Shown here one piece after another: positions 13,051 through 22,697 of a stretch of DNA of 64,000 nt. This stretch comes from Parvibaculum sp. (GTDB lineage: Bacteria; Pseudomonadota; Alphaproteobacteria; Parvibaculales; Parvibaculaceae). How positions within the stretch are numbered: the stretch's first letter is position 1; every line of letters begins with the position of its first letter. The notes under the pieces were generated by a model. It did no database searches, was not told the DNA's origin, and was given only the letters and a program-made list of their open reading frames with translations. The position numbers and the translations under genes are program-made. Location: NCBI RefSeq assembly GCF_019635935.1, contig NZ_JAHBYN010000001.1, forward strand, positions 1,116,001-1,180,000, written 5' to 3'.

Positions 13051-14669
13051 TGATCCCCGCCGCCATCTATGCCCGCTTCTCGACCGAGCTGCAGTCGGAA
13101 CGCTCGATCGCCGATCAGATCGCGCTGTGCGAGGATTTCGCCGCCCGCGAGGGGCTTGAAGTCGTCGCGCGCTATGACGACGCGGCGCGCTCCGGCGGCT
13201 CGATGCTGGGCCGCGACGGGCTGACGGCGCTGATGGCCGATGCGCGCGGGGGCCGCTTCGCGGTCGTCATCGTCGAGGCGCTCGACCGGCTCTCGCGCGA
13301 CATGGAGGATCTCGCCGGGCTGCACAAGCGCCTGACTTTCGCCGGCGTCGAGATCCGCGCCGTCCATGAAGGCCGCGTCGACACGATGCTGGTCGGCTTG
13401 CGCGGCCTCATCGGCCAGCTCTACCGCGAGGACAACGCCCACAAGATAAGGCGCGGCATGGCCGGCCGTGTCGGCGACGGGCTCTTCGCCGGCGGATTGA
13501 CCTATGGCTATCGCCCGGTGCCGGGCGAGAAAGGCCGCCGCGTCATTGTCGAGGAAGAGGCCGCGATCGTGCGCCGCGTCTTTGCCGCGTTCGCCGCCGG
13601 CCGCAGCCCGCGCGACATCGCCGCCCGCCTCAACGCCGAGGGCGTCAAGCCGCCGCGCGGGTCGCGCTGGAATGCGTCGACCATCAACGGCTCGGCGTCG
13701 CGCGGCAACGGCATCCTGCGCAATCCCGTCTATGCCGGCCGCATTGTCTGGAACCGGGTGCGGATGATCCGCGATCCGGACACCGGCCGCCGTCTGTCGC
13801 GGGTCAATCCGCGCGCGGCCTGGCGCGAGGCGGAAGCGCCGGAACTCGCGATCGTCGAACCGGCGCTGTTCGACCGCGTGCAGGAGATGAAGGCCGGCCG
13901 CGCCGCCCGCCGGCCCGAGCGCCAGCGCCGCCCGAAACATATTCTCTCCGGCCTGCTGCGCTGCGCCGGCTGCGGCGGCGGCTTGTCGGTCTATGGCGCC
14001 GACCGTTCGGGCCGAAGGCGTCTGCGCTGCACGCGCCAGGCCGAGAGCGCCACCTGCCCGGCGCCGGCGACCTTCTATCTCGACAGCGTCGAGCGCGCGG
14101 TACTCGACCGCCTCGGCGCCGAGCTGCGCCATCCGGAAGCGATCGCCGAATTCGTGCGCGAATATCATGCCGAGCGCCGCCGCCTCGCCGCCGGCGCCGG
14201 CGCACGCCGTGCGTCGCTGGAACGGGCCGAGGCACAGGCGGCGCGCGAGGTCGCCCGGCTGGTCGAGGCGATCGCGCAAGGCCAGGGCGATCCGGCGCTG
14301 CTGGGCCCGCGCGCGACCGAAGCCGAGACGCGGCGCAAGGCGCTGGCCGCAGAAGTCGCGGCGCTGGCCGAGGCCGCCCCGGTCGTCACGCTGCACCCGG
14401 CCGTGCTCGAGCGCTATGCCGCGCAGCTCGCCCGGCTCGACCGGGCGCTGGGCCGGGCGCTCGAGGCCGGCGAGGCCGAAGCCGCCGAGGCGCTGCGCGA
14501 ACTGGTCGAAAGCGTGACCGTCGCGCCGGACCCGGCCCGGCCGGGCGGACTCTATATAGCGGTCACAGGCCGCCTCAACGCGCTGCTGGGCGCGGGGGCC
14601 TTCCCGGGGGGTGTGAGGGGATCGATGGTAGCGGAGGACGGATTTGAACCGCCGACACGCGGATTATGA
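13050..14669 (+). CDS. Serine recombinase / integrase
   Basis: The 539-aa protein starts with IYARFSTELQSERSIADQI, where Ser11 is the nucleophile of the resolvase domain (1-150). A recombinase domain follows (about 155-270). A zinc ribbon is at about 305-335 (LRCAGCGGGLSV ... LRCTRQAESATC), and a coiled coil at about 370-450. Length and layout match large serine integrases. Its final residues (MVAEDGFEPPTRGL) are read from the antisense strand of the tRNA-Met gene, with the stop in the anticodon region. The attachment site therefore lies at or within its 3' end. Confidence 0.88.
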   Translation: MIPAAIYARFSTELQSERSIADQIALCEDFAAREGLEVVARYDDAARSGGSMLGRDGLTALMADARGGRFAVVIVEALDRLSRDMEDLAGLHKRLTFAGVEIRAVHEGRVDTMLVGLRGLIGQLYREDNAHKIRRGMAGRVGDGLFAGGLTYGYRPVPGEKGRRVIVEEEAAIVRRVFAAFAAGRSPRDIAARLNAEGVKPPRGSRWNASTINGSASRGNGILRNPVYAGRIVWNRVRMIRDPDTGRRLSRVNPRAAWREAEAPELAIVEPALFDRVQEMKAGRAARRPERQRRPKHILSGLLRCAGCGGGLSVYGADRSGRRRLRCTRQAESATCPAPATFYLDSVERAVLDRLGAELRHPEAIAEFVREYHAERRRLAAGAGARRASLERAEAQAAREVARLVEAIAQGQGDPALLGPRATEAETRRKALAAEVAALAEAAPVVTLHPAVLERYAAQLARLDRALGRALEAGEAEAAEALRELVESVTVAPDPARPGGLYIAVTGRLNALLGAGAFPGGVRGSMVAEDGFEPPTRGL

Positions 14670-14702
14670 TTCCGCTGCTCTAACCAACTGAGCTACTCCG
14701 CC
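14626..14702 (-). tRNA. tRNA-Met (CAU)
   Basis: A 77-base cloverleaf with acceptor arms GGCGGAG and CTCCGCT, discriminator A and encoded CCA. The anticodon loop is ATCATAA with anticodon CAU. The regular G1-U72 type acceptor end and the sequence favour elongator tRNA-Met over the initiator. The 3' half overlaps the end of the serine recombinase gene on the other strand and forms the right junction of the mobile element. Confidence 0.93.
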
Positions 14703-14800
14703 CCAAGGCGCCGGAAGGCGGGTCGAAACCACCGCGCCCCCGAAGAGACCCGGATATAAGGGCCGCGACGAAGACCTGTCAAGCAATGCGGCCGGACGGT

Positions 14801-15466
14801 TCACGCGGCCGGCTTCGCGGCCTCCGCGAGAGCGTCCGGCTTGCGGAAGCGCAGCATCGTGAAAAGCCCGAACGGCTTGAGGCTGACGGTTTCGACAAGC
14901 TCCAGCGTCGCGACATCCGTGATGGTTTCGGCGCGGAAGTCGGGATGCCAGCCAAGCGCGCGCGCCGCCGGCGCCATGAAACTCTCGACCCAGCCGCGAA
15001 TCCCGTGATCCTGCGCAAAGTGATTGACGATCAGAACCTCGCCACCCGGCGCACAAACGCGCTCAAGCTCTTTCAGCACCTGGATCGGATCGGGCACCAC
15101 GGTCATCACATACATCGCAACCACGGTGTCGAACGCCCCATCGTCGAAGCGAAGCTCGGAAGCATCCATTTCATACAGCGCATCGATGTTTGTCAGCCCG
15201 CGCTCGCGAACGCGCTGGCGCGCGATGCGCAGCATGTCGGGCGAAAGATCGATACCGGTCACGGTGAGATGCGGCGCATAACGCGGCAACGCGACGCCGG
15301 TTCCGACACCGACTTCAAGCAGCGATCCTTCGCGGCGATTAATGATGTCGATGGCGCGTTTGCGGCCTGCATCGGCGATCGGCCCGAAGGAAAAATCATA
15401 GACGGGTGCCCAGCGCGCATACGCCTTCAGGACCGATTGTTCGTCTATCCGGACTATCCCGTTCAA
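14801..15466 (-). CDS. pmtA: SAM-dependent methyltransferase, PmtA-like (phosphatidylethanolamine N-methyltransferase)
   Basis: The 221-aa protein has LLEVGVGTGVALP (about 48-60) as SAM motif I and GIDLSPDML as motif II. FDTVVAMYVMTVVPDP and PGGEVLIVNHF complete a class I methyltransferase. The N-terminus (QSVLKAYARWAPVYDFSFGP) and length match the Rhodobacter-type PmtA, which converts phosphatidylethanolamine stepwise to phosphatidylcholine at the inner membrane. A ubiquinone/menaquinone-type methyltransferase is the main alternative. It is monocistronic beside tRNA-Met. Confidence 0.75.
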   Translation of the reverse strand: MNGIVRIDEQSVLKAYARWAPVYDFSFGPIADAGRKRAIDIINRREGSLLEVGVGTGVALPRYAPHLTVTGIDLSPDMLRIARQRVRERGLTNIDALYEMDASELRFDDGAFDTVVAMYVMTVVPDPIQVLKELERVCAPGGEVLIVNHFAQDHGIRGWVESFMAPAARALGWHPDFRAETITDVATLELVETVSLKPFGLFTMLRFRKPDALAEAAKPAA

Positions 15467-15548
15467 AATCGCTACCCCTTGAATTTCACGCGTTCACTCT
15501 GCGGCCATTGCCGCCATGCGCGCAACACTATATCGGAACCGAATGCGG

Positions 15549-16775
15549 CTAAAATGCGGTTCCCGCGGCAAATCGCTCTGATTCAGGTTCCGCCACGTGC
15601 AACTGCCAACGGCTCTCGGCGCGCGCGATCCACCCGCCACCCAGCACCCGCGTTCCGCCGGCCGGGTCGTAGAAGACGCAGGCCTGACCGGCCGCAACCC
15701 CGTCCTCGCCGGCATCGAGCTCGACTGTCGCGCCGTCCGCCGTGCGCTTGAGCCGCGCCGCGACGGGCGGCCGCGTCGACCGGACCTTGGCGGCGATTTC
15801 GATGCCCGCCTCCGGCAACGCGTCGAATGCCCCATCGCCGAGCCAGTTGACGTCGCGCAGGGTCAGGCGGTGCGTCTCGAGCGCCTCACGGGGACCGACG
15901 ATCACCCGGCGCCGCGCCGGCTCAAGCCTGACGACGAAAAGCGGCTCGCTTTCCGGTTCGCTGGCCCCGAGGCCAAGGCCGCGACGCTGACCGATCGTAT
16001 AGCGGGCGATGCCTTCATGCCGGCCGAGCACACGCCCGTCGAGATGCACGATCTCGCCCGGCTCCGATGCGCCCGGGCGCAACCTGTCGACAATCGTCGT
16101 GTAGCGCCCGGACGGCACGAAACAAATATCCTGGCTGTCAGGCTTCGCCGCGACCGCAAGTCCCATGCGCTCCGCCATCGCCCGCGCTTCGGGCTTGGTG
16201 AGATCGCCAAGCGGAAAACGCAGGAAGTCGAGCTGTTCGCGCGTCGTCGTGAAAAGGAAATAACTCTGATCGCGATCCGTGTCGGCCGGCCGATGCAGCT
16301 CGCGGCCCGACTTGCCGGCGCGGCTCGCAATGTAGTGCCCGGTCGCCATCGCCGCGGCGCCGAGATCGCGCGCCGTGTCGAGAAGATCGCGAAACTTGAC
16401 GCGTTCGTTGCAGCGGACGCAGGGGATCGGCGTCTCGCCGGCGACGTAGGAGTCTGCGAAATCCTCCATCACCGCGCGACGAAATCGATCCTCGTAGTCG
16501 AGCACATAATGGGGAATGCCGATCTGTTCGGCGACGCGGCGCGCATCGTGGATGTCCTGGCCCGCGCAGCAGGCGCCCTTGCGCGAGACGGCCGCGCCAT
16601 GATCGTAGAGCTGCATGGTAATGCCGACGACGTCGTAACCCTGCTCCTTGAGCAGGGCCGCCGTCACCGAACTGTCGACGCCGCCGGACATGGCGACAAC
16701 CACCCGCGTTTCTTCCGGCCGGCCCGGAAGATCGAGACTGTTGAGACCTGTCTTTTCGTCGAACAAATCACGCAT
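15549..16775 (-). CDS. mnmA: tRNA-specific 2-thiouridylase MnmA
   Basis: The 408-aa protein installs the 2-thio group on U34 of Glu, Gln and Lys tRNAs. [13 protein letters not shown] (about 26-38) is the ATP-pyrophosphatase P-loop. Cys in [12 protein letters not shown] (Cys122) and Cys in DSQDICFVP form the catalytic pair. ATGHY and [12 protein letters not shown] are family signatures. The start at ATG 16775 ([10 protein letters not shown]) is preferred over an upstream in-frame ATG at 16850, because homologues begin close to the P-loop. Full length and intact. Confidence 0.95.
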   Translation of the reverse strand: MRDLFDEKTGLNSLDLPGRPEETRVVVAMSGGVDSSVTAALLKEQGYDVVGITMQLYDHGAAVSRKGACCAGQDIHDARRVAEQIGIPHYVLDYEDRFRRAVMEDFADSYVAGETPIPCVRCNERVKFRDLLDTARDLGAAAMATGHYIASRAGKSGRELHRPADTDRDQSYFLFTTTREQLDFLRFPLGDLTKPEARAMAERMGLAVAAKPDSQDICFVPSGRYTTIVDRLRPGASEPGEIVHLDGRVLGRHEGIARYTIGQRRGLGLGASEPESEPLFVVRLEPARRRVIVGPREALETHRLTLRDVNWLGDGAFDALPEAGIEIAAKVRSTRPPVAARLKRTADGATVELDAGEDGVAAGQACVFYDPAGGTRVLGGGWIARAESRWQLHVAEPESERFAAGTAF

Positions 16776-17013
16776 CGCCGTCGCGCCGGACTTCGTCCGG
16801 CATCTCCTGCTTGATGGACGCCGAAGAGGGCGCCTCTCATCCGGCCGCACTATAGGGAGGCAGCACGGCGCCGCAAGCAGGCGCGGCCGCGCATCCGCCA
16901 GTGCCCGGCAAATTCTGCCGGACCGGCAGCGAATATCGGGTTCAACGCCACCCGGGTCAACCCCGAAGGATCATAACCATTTGAAATAATTGGATTTATT
17001 TCCTCAAGCCGCA

Positions 17014-17030
17014 TGGCCCACCGCTTGCTT
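17014..17030 (+). promoter_or_regulatory. Sigma-54 promoter upstream of fliK
   Basis: TGGCCCACCGCTTGCTT places GG at 17015-17016 and GC at 17027-17028, the exact 12-base offset of the -24/-12 consensus (TGGC-N8-TTGC). It lies about 40 bases upstream of the fliK start. FlbD, a sigma-54 activator encoded at 23834, is the likely partner, so fliK-flgD would be a late-class flagellar transcript. Confidence 0.75.
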
Positions 17031-17068
17031 CCTTTGGCCCGAGCCTTTCTCTGCAACCAGGTGACAGT

Positions 17069-18568
17069 ATGGACTTGCCCTCTTCAGCCACGCCGCGAAC
17101 CGGATCCGCCACCGACACGCTTTCGATCCACCCGGACACCGTTCGGGTTTCGGTCAACACGGCCGCGGGCGAGTTCGCGCGCCATCTGGCCGACAACGAC
17201 CGCATGAGCGATACGGTACGCCGCGACGACCGCTCGGCTGAACGCCGGGAGCGCTCGGCCTCGTCCGATCGCAACCGGCGCGACGACGTGCGGGAGCGCG
17301 ACCGCGATCCGGCGACGCGGGAAACGAAGGCAAAGGACACGTCCGTTAACGAAAACAGTGAATCGGCGCCGGAGTCCGGGATCATCGCCGAGCTTGCCCT
17401 CGCGACCGAAGGCGATGCACCGGTGGAGGAGACGTCCGGCGGCAAAGGCGCGACGCCTGCGCACGAAGCCGACGCCAAGGTCGCGGACGAAGCGGCGACA
17501 CCCGAAATCGATCTCGCGCCCGACGCAACCTCGGCCGACGCCGAAGGCGCGCCGGTGGAGACGACCGAAGAAACCGAGGAGACCGTCGCCGTTCCGGCCC
17601 TTGAAACCGACAAAGCACCTGCCGACGCTTCGACGGATTCCGGCGATATTGCCGCATCGGCCCCGGTCGCCGCACCCGTGGAGCCGGCGCAAGCGAAACC
17701 CGGCGCCCAAAAGACAAACAACGGCGAAGCTCCGCAAGCGGCATCCGGCACAAAGGAGCCCGTGGACGCCCTGCGGCCACAGGCGGCCGCCCCGCAACGC
17801 CCGGCGACAGACGCCGGCGCAGCTGCCCCCGCACTCGATGCCGAGCCAGTCACGACCCCCGCGACAGCCGCGGCCGCCAAGCCTGCCAAAGGTCTGGGGC
17901 AGGAAGCGGCCGAAGCCCTTGCCGACAAGAAGACCGACGCGAAGCGCGCGGCCGCGTCCGCAAATGCCGCACCTCAGGCCGCGACACCACCGCAACCACC
18001 CCGTAGCGCGGGCGCGGTCCCCCAGGCCCCCCTGCCTGACATCGCCCAGGCCGATTTGCGTCCGGCGTCGCGCAGCCTCGAACTGCCTTCCGGCATTCAG
18101 CAGACATCAAACACGGCGACGGTGCGCATCGGCACGCTGCCGGGACAATCGCAGCCGACCCAGATTCCCGCCATGGCGATTGCCTTGCAGATTGCACGCA
18201 ATCTCCAGAAAGGGATCAACCGCTTCGATATTCGTCTCGACCCGCCGGAAATGGGCCGCATCGATATCCGCATGGAGGTCCGCCGCGACGGCCATGTGAT
18301 GGCGCATCTGACGGTCGAAAAGCCGGAAACGCTCGACCTGCTGCAACGCGACGCGCGCGCGCTTCAGCAGGCGTTGAACAATGCCGGTCTCGACGCCGAC
18401 GAGAACAGCCTCAACTTCTCGCTGCACGACCAGAACGCCGATGAGGATCGACGCGACGCCGCCGGCAGCGAACAGAGCAGTGCCGGCGTCGATGACGCCG
18501 AGCCGGCGACGGCGCCCATCTACAACGTCAACCTCTCCGCCACCGGCGGCATCGACATTCGCGTTTGA
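17069..18568 (+). CDS. fliK: Flagellar hook-length control protein FliK
   Basis: The 499-aa protein has a long low-complexity linker (about 20-340) rich in Ala, Glu, Asp and Pro. The conserved C-terminal Flg_hook domain is at about 365-460 (MAIALQIARNLQKGINRFDI; LDPPEMGRIDIRMEVRRDG). FliK measures the hook during assembly and switches export from hook to filament subunits. The disordered linker is typical of the family's ruler part. It is followed 18 bases later by flgD and is probably transcribed from the sigma-54 promoter just upstream. Confidence 0.93.
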   Translation: MDLPSSATPRTGSATDTLSIHPDTVRVSVNTAAGEFARHLADNDRMSDTVRRDDRSAERRERSASSDRNRRDDVRERDRDPATRETKAKDTSVNENSESAPESGIIAELALATEGDAPVEETSGGKGATPAHEADAKVADEAATPEIDLAPDATSADAEGAPVETTEETEETVAVPALETDKAPADASTDSGDIAASAPVAAPVEPAQAKPGAQKTNNGEAPQAASGTKEPVDALRPQAAAPQRPATDAGAAAPALDAEPVTTPATAAAAKPAKGLGQEAAEALADKKTDAKRAAASANAAPQAATPPQPPRSAGAVPQAPLPDIAQADLRPASRSLELPSGIQQTSNTATVRIGTLPGQSQPTQIPAMAIALQIARNLQKGINRFDIRLDPPEMGRIDIRMEVRRDGHVMAHLTVEKPETLDLLQRDARALQQALNNAGLDADENSLNFSLHDQNADEDRRDAAGSEQSSAGVDDAEPATAPIYNVNLSATGGIDIRV

Positions 18569-18586
18569 CGCAGAAGGGCCTCCGCC

Positions 18587-19267
18587 ATGGATATCGCCTC
18601 CGCCACAGCCGCCGTGCAGGCTGCAACCGCCGGCAATAAATCGTCGGTCGCCTCTGCCGCGCTGGCCGGCAATTTCGATACGTTCCTCAGGCTCCTGACA
18701 ACGCAGCTGAAGCATCAGGACCCGACCAACCCGATGAGCTCCGACCAGTTCACCCAGCAGCTCGTGCAGATGTCGGGTGTCGAGCAGTCCATCCAGACCA
18801 ACCGCAATCTGGAGACGCTGATCACCGCCAATTCGATTCAGAATTCGAACCTTTCGGTCTCGCTGCTCGGCAAGCAGGTGACCGGATCGGGAACCGGCGC
18901 CCTGCTGACGGCCGGTGCCGCCAACTGGAGCTATGCGCTGGCGGCGGACGCCCCCGACACCACCCTCCAGGTCATCAATGCCGACGGCGCAACGGTCTTC
19001 ACCCAGAAGCTGAATGCGGCCAAGGGCGACCATCAGTTCGCCTGGGACGGGAAGGACGGCAACGGCGCCGATCAGCCCGACGGCACCTACTTCCTCAAGA
19101 TTGTCGCCAATGCGGCGAACGGCGCGCCGGTCGCGGTCGACACCCGCACGACAGGCATCGTCACGGCGATCGACCTGACCAGCACCGATCCGCTGCTGAC
19201 GGTTAACGGCGCCCAAATCCGCTATTCCCAGATCACCTCCGTAAAGCAACCGGACACGCCAATTTGA
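18587..19267 (+). CDS. flgD: Flagellar hook capping protein FlgD
   Basis: The 226-aa protein carries the FlgD N-terminal signature (FLRLLTTQLKHQDPTNPMSS) at about 33-55, which in this family serves as the cap/export segment. Strands of the FlgD Ig-like and Tudor domains follow (WDGKDGNGADQPDGTYFLKI at about 163-182). It forms the temporary cap that guides hook subunit addition. It sits in an operon with fliK, whose product controls the same hook. Full length. Confidence 0.94.
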   Translation: MDIASATAAVQAATAGNKSSVASAALAGNFDTFLRLLTTQLKHQDPTNPMSSDQFTQQLVQMSGVEQSIQTNRNLETLITANSIQNSNLSVSLLGKQVTGSGTGALLTAGAANWSYALAADAPDTTLQVINADGATVFTQKLNAAKGDHQFAWDGKDGNGADQPDGTYFLKIVANAANGAPVAVDTRTTGIVTAIDLTSTDPLLTVNGAQIRYSQITSVKQPDTPI

Positions 19268-19396
19268 CCGCGCCCCGTCCCGCAATGGAACAGCTAAGCC
19301 TTTGATTTTGGACAAATTTTACTACGCCGCTTAGCCGTTTTTAAAGACTGTCCGGCCTATTCTGGGATCAGCAAAGAGTACGGAGACGAATGTTCG

Positions 19397-19672
19397 ATGA
19401 GTGAGCAGCAGACATCAAAGGTCAGCTATGTGATCGGCCCCGACGGGAGCCCGCTCACCGTTGCCGACCTGCCACCGTCCGACACCAAGCGGTGGGTCAT
19501 ACGGCGCAAGGCCGAAGTCGTCGCGGCTGTCCGCGGCGGCCTCATCAGCCTCGACGATGCCTGCCGCCGGTACACGCTGACGGTGGAGGAGTTTCTGAGC
19601 TGGCAACGCTCGATCGAGCGCCACGGCCTGGCCGGCCTCCGTGCCACCCGGGTTCAACAGTACAGGCAGTAA
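19397..19672 (+). CDS. sciP: SciP-like (DUF1153) CtrA-inhibitory DNA-binding protein
   Basis: The 91-aa protein matches DUF1153/SciP along its length: YVIGPDGSPLTVADLPPSDT, KRWVIRRKAEVVAAVRGGLI, then DACRRYTLTVEEFLSWQ as helix-turn-helix. In Caulobacter SciP binds DNA and CtrA to block transcription of CtrA-activated genes in swarmer cells. Here the gene lies between flgD and fliF, i.e. inside the flagellar cluster it would regulate. It has its own upstream gap (19268-19396) and a strong terminator downstream, so it is a separate transcript. Confidence 0.9.
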   Translation: MSEQQTSKVSYVIGPDGSPLTVADLPPSDTKRWVIRRKAEVVAAVRGGLISLDDACRRYTLTVEEFLSWQRSIERHGLAGLRATRVQQYRQ

Positions 19673-19705
19673 GATAGATTTGTATCTGCGTACTTGCTGT
19701 CTTCA

Positions 19706-19748
19706 GGGCGCCGCCGGAACCTCCCTCCAGCGGCGCCCTTTCCTTTTG
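19706..19748 (+). terminator. Rho-independent terminator after sciP
   Basis: Perfect 9-base arms GGGCGCCGC (19706-19714) and GCGGCGCCC (19730-19738) are followed by TTTCCTTTTG. It lies 34 bases after the sciP stop and separates sciP from fliF transcription. Confidence 0.8.
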
Positions 19749-19768
19749 TCCCCGCTTCTTTCGCAGGA

Positions 19769-19806
19769 CCCGGCAAAAATTGCCGGGCGCGTTAAGCATC
19801 TGTTTA
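19769..19806 (+). promoter_or_regulatory. CtrA-like box upstream of fliF
   Basis: TTAA-GCATCTG-TTTA (19792-19806) matches the CtrA recognition pattern TTAA-N7-TTAA with one mismatch. It is preceded by a hairpin CCCGGCAA-AAA-TTGCCGGG (19769-19787). The box lies about 165 bases upstream of the fliF start. In Caulobacter fliF is a CtrA target; ctrA itself is at 32493 here. Confidence 0.5.
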
Positions 19807-19970
19807 GGCTGCAGGCGGTAAATTTTGCCCTGTGGCACGGGGAACCCCGACTGGGCAAACAGAGCTCGGGGTTCTGAGGGCAAAGAATTTGCGACTCACC
19901 TGTTGTCTGGCGTGGATGTCGATCCAGGAAACGGATTTGCGTTCTGCGCGCTGACACATGAGGTGGGTTG

Positions 19971-21632
19971 GTGAACAGCTTCTCGAATCTTGTTCAATCC
20001 CTGGGATTGATGCGTCTGGTGGCGCTGGGTCTCGTGGCGGCGGTGCTGCTGGGGTTCTTCGCCTATATCGGCTCGCGCTACGGTAGCGAACCCAAGGCGC
20101 TGCTCTTCTCCGATGTCGGCGTCGAAGACGCCTCCAAAATGATCGGCACGCTCGACGCCATGAAGGTTCCCTACGAACTGCGCGGCGACGGCAGCATGAT
20201 CTATGTACCGCGAAGCCAGGTCCTCCGCTTGCGCATGTCTCTCGCCGAAAAGGGGCTGCCGGCCGGCGGCACGGTCGGCTATGAAATCTTCGACAATGCC
20301 GACGCACTCGGCACGACGAGCTTCCTTCAGAACATCAACCACTTGCGTGCGCTCGAAGGCGAACTGGCGCGCACCATTCGCTCGATCGAAGGCATCGACG
20401 CCGCGCGGGTCCATCTCGTTCTGCCCGAGCGCGAACTGTTTTCGCGCGACCGGCGCGAACCGACTGCCTCCATCGTGCTCAAGGTGTCGCGCAACAACCT
20501 GGCAACGCAGCAGGTCAAGGCGATTCAGTATCTCGTTTCTTCCGCCGTTGACGGTCTGGCTCCCTCCCGTGTTTCGATCGTCGACGAACGCGGCACCCTG
20601 CTCGCGAGCGGCATGGGCGACGACAGCCAGTCGCTGATGGCATCCTCCGTCGAGGAACGGCGTTCAAGCTACGAAAACCGCTTGCGCACCCATGTCGAAA
20701 ATATCGTCCAGCGCGTGGTCGGCGCCGACAAGGTCCGCGTCGAAGTGACCGCCCAGATGGACTACAACCGCATCACCCAAACGTCGGACACCTTCGATCC
20801 GGCAAGCCAGGTCGCGCGCTCGACGCAAACGGTCGAAGACATATCGACCAGCGCGGACGGCATGGGGAATGACGGCGTCACCGTCGGCAACAACCTGCCG
20901 AACGCCAACCAGGCCGGCGCCGACAACGCCTCGGCATCGCAGCAATCGGCGACGCGAACCGAAGAGACGGTCAACTACGAAATTTCCCGAACCACAAAGA
21001 CGGAAGTGCTCGAGCCCGGCCGCGTTACGCGCCTCTCGGTCGCGGTTCTGGTCGACGGCTCCTATACGGCCGATGCCGAAGGGAACACAACCTACGCGCC
21101 GCGTTCCGAAGGCGAGCTGCAAAAGATCGAGGCCCTGGTCAAATCCGCGATGGGCTTCGACGCCGACCGCGGCGACAAGGTCGAAATCGTCAATCTCCAG
21201 TTCGCGCCGTCGCCGACCTTCGACGCCGGCACCGAAGCGCCCGCCGACGAAGGATTCATGAATCTGACCGGCGCCGACGTCATGCGCATCGTCGAAATGG
21301 CCGTCATCGCCATTCTCGCAATCATTGCGATGCTGTTTGTCTTCCGGCCGCTCCTGGCGCGCCTCGGCAGCGCGCCGGCCCGCATGTCGGCGGCACTCGC
21401 CCTGCCCGGTACGGCAGGCGCGGCGGCGTTCGCAACGGGCGGCGGCGAAGACGGCAGCGCTTCGGCCGGCGCACTCCCCGCGCCCGAATTGAGTGAAGAC
21501 ATGATGATCGACATCGCGCAGGTCGCGGGAAAGGTCAAACAGTCCTCGGTCCGGAAGATCGGCGAACTGGTGACCGGACACCCCGACGAATCCATCTCGA
21601 TCCTGCGCAGCTGGCTGCACGAAAGCGCTTGA
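19971..21632 (+). CDS. fliF: Flagellar MS-ring protein FliF
   Basis: FliF forms the inner-membrane MS ring that carries the C ring and export gate. The 553-aa protein starts at GTG 19971 with GAGGTG just upstream; TTG 19968 is in frame and cannot be excluded. Membrane segments are at about 14-33 ([18 protein letters not shown]) and about 438-460 ([18 protein letters not shown]). Between them are the YscJ/FliF ring-building domains ([20 protein letters not shown]). The C-terminal tail ([17 protein letters not shown]) is the FliG-binding segment. First gene of the fliF-fliG-fliH-fliN-flbD run. Confidence 0.95.
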   Translation: MNSFSNLVQSLGLMRLVALGLVAAVLLGFFAYIGSRYGSEPKALLFSDVGVEDASKMIGTLDAMKVPYELRGDGSMIYVPRSQVLRLRMSLAEKGLPAGGTVGYEIFDNADALGTTSFLQNINHLRALEGELARTIRSIEGIDAARVHLVLPERELFSRDRREPTASIVLKVSRNNLATQQVKAIQYLVSSAVDGLAPSRVSIVDERGTLLASGMGDDSQSLMASSVEERRSSYENRLRTHVENIVQRVVGADKVRVEVTAQMDYNRITQTSDTFDPASQVARSTQTVEDISTSADGMGNDGVTVGNNLPNANQAGADNASASQQSATRTEETVNYEISRTTKTEVLEPGRVTRLSVAVLVDGSYTADAEGNTTYAPRSEGELQKIEALVKSAMGFDADRGDKVEIVNLQFAPSPTFDAGTEAPADEGFMNLTGADVMRIVEMAVIAILAIIAMLFVFRPLLARLGSAPARMSAALALPGTAGAAAFATGGGEDGSASAGALPAPELSEDMMIDIAQVAGKVKQSSVRKIGELVTGHPDESISILRSWLHESA

Positions 21633-21642
21633 GGACAAAAAA

Positions 21643-22668
21643 TTGGCGACCGCACCGAAAATCAAGGACGACAAGTCTCTCTCCGGCCCCCAGAAGGCCG
21701 CGATATTCATGCTCGCGCTCGGCGCCGACGATGCCGCGCCGCTCTGGAACATGTTCGACGAAGACGAAATCCGGGAGCTTTCCCAGATCATGTCGTCGCT
21801 CGGTACGGTCCAGGCGGGATCGGTCGAAAAGTTGCTCGTCGAATTTGCCTCCAAGGTATCGGGCACGGGCGCCCTGGTCGGCTCCTACGAATCGACCGAG
21901 CGGCTCCTGCTGCGCTTCCTCCCCGAAGATCGCGTCGTCTCGGTGATGGACGAAATTCGCGGTCCCGCCGGCCGCACGATGTGGGAAAAACTCGGCAACG
22001 TGAATGAAACGGTGCTCGCGACCTATCTGAAAAACGAATACCCGCAAACGGTCGCCGTTGTCCTGACCAAGATCCGTCCCGAACACGCGGCCCGCGTGCT
22101 CGCCAACCTGCCCGAGGATTTCGCGCTTGAAGTCGTCACGCGCATGCTGCGCATGGAATCGGTTCAGAAGGATATCCTCGACAAGGTCGAGCAGACGCTC
22201 CGGTCCGAATTCATGTCGAACCTTTCGCGCACGAACCGCCGCGACAGCCACGAACTGATGGCCGAAATATTCAACAATTTCGACCGCCAGACCGAGGGTC
22301 GCTTCCTTGCGGCGCTGGAGGAGCGCACACGCGAATCCGCCGACCGCATCAAGGCGCTGATGTTCACCTTCGAGGATCTCGGAAGGCTCGACCCCGGCTC
22401 CGTGCAGACGCTGCTGCGCGCCGTCGACAAGAACAAACTGGCCATCGCGCTCAAGGGCGCTTCCGATACGCTCCGCGATCTCTTCTTCGCCAACATGTCG
22501 GAACGCGCGGCAAAAATTCTGCGCGAGGACATGGAACTGATGGGTCCGGTCCGCCTCAAGGATGTCGATGAGGCGCAGACCAACATGGTCAACGTCGCCA
22601 AGGACCTCGCCAACAACGGCGAGATCATGATTGCGTCCGACGGCGCCGACAACGAACTGATCTATTGA
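21643..22668 (+). CDS. fliG: Flagellar motor switch protein FliG
   Basis: The 341-aa protein lies on the C ring and transmits torque from the stator. It starts at TTG 21643, preceded by GAGGACAAAAAA; no ATG fits near this position. The FliG N, middle and C domains are all present. The [19 protein letters not shown] region (about 150-168) is the middle-domain EHPQ-type patch. The C-terminal torque helix contains [17 protein letters not shown] with the expected charged residues. Ten bases separate it from fliF. Confidence 0.95.
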   Translation: MATAPKIKDDKSLSGPQKAAIFMLALGADDAAPLWNMFDEDEIRELSQIMSSLGTVQAGSVEKLLVEFASKVSGTGALVGSYESTERLLLRFLPEDRVVSVMDEIRGPAGRTMWEKLGNVNETVLATYLKNEYPQTVAVVLTKIRPEHAARVLANLPEDFALEVVTRMLRMESVQKDILDKVEQTLRSEFMSNLSRTNRRDSHELMAEIFNNFDRQTEGRFLAALEERTRESADRIKALMFTFEDLGRLDPGSVQTLLRAVDKNKLAIALKGASDTLRDLFFANMSERAAKILREDMELMGPVRLKDVDEAQTNMVNVAKDLANNGEIMIASDGADNELIY

Positions 22669-22697
22669 TCGCAGAAAGGACGTCGAAGGGCGCCCGG

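Larger units (their letters stand above)
1..14625. mobile_element. Integrated phage/plasmid-like element (left end outside window)
   Basis: The stretch holds two divergent operons of small genes around an S24-type repressor. At its right end is a serine recombinase abutting tRNA-Met. Gene types include HTH regulators, a ParB-like protein, a DNA methyltransferase, Cys-rich small proteins and a C4-like RNA. These are early-region and regulatory functions; no capsid, tail, terminase or lysis gene is visible. Base composition is even more GC-rich than the flagellar region next to it. The left attachment site is not in the window, so total size and any structural module remain unknown. Confidence 0.8.

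Noticed and set aside
12933..14396. 487-codon frame antisense to the serine recombinase
   Set aside because: Arg/Ala/Gly-rich product without motifs. The plus strand encodes an intact recombinase with catalytic and zinc-binding residues.
1..14625. Complete prophage
   Set aside because: Repressor, operators, methyltransferase and integrase are present but no virion or lysis genes. They may lie to the left of the window, so only an element of unknown type is claimed.
19831..19846. Sigma-54 promoter before fliF (TGGCACGGGGAACCCC)
   Set aside because: It has a good -24 half but no GC at the -12 position with the required spacing.
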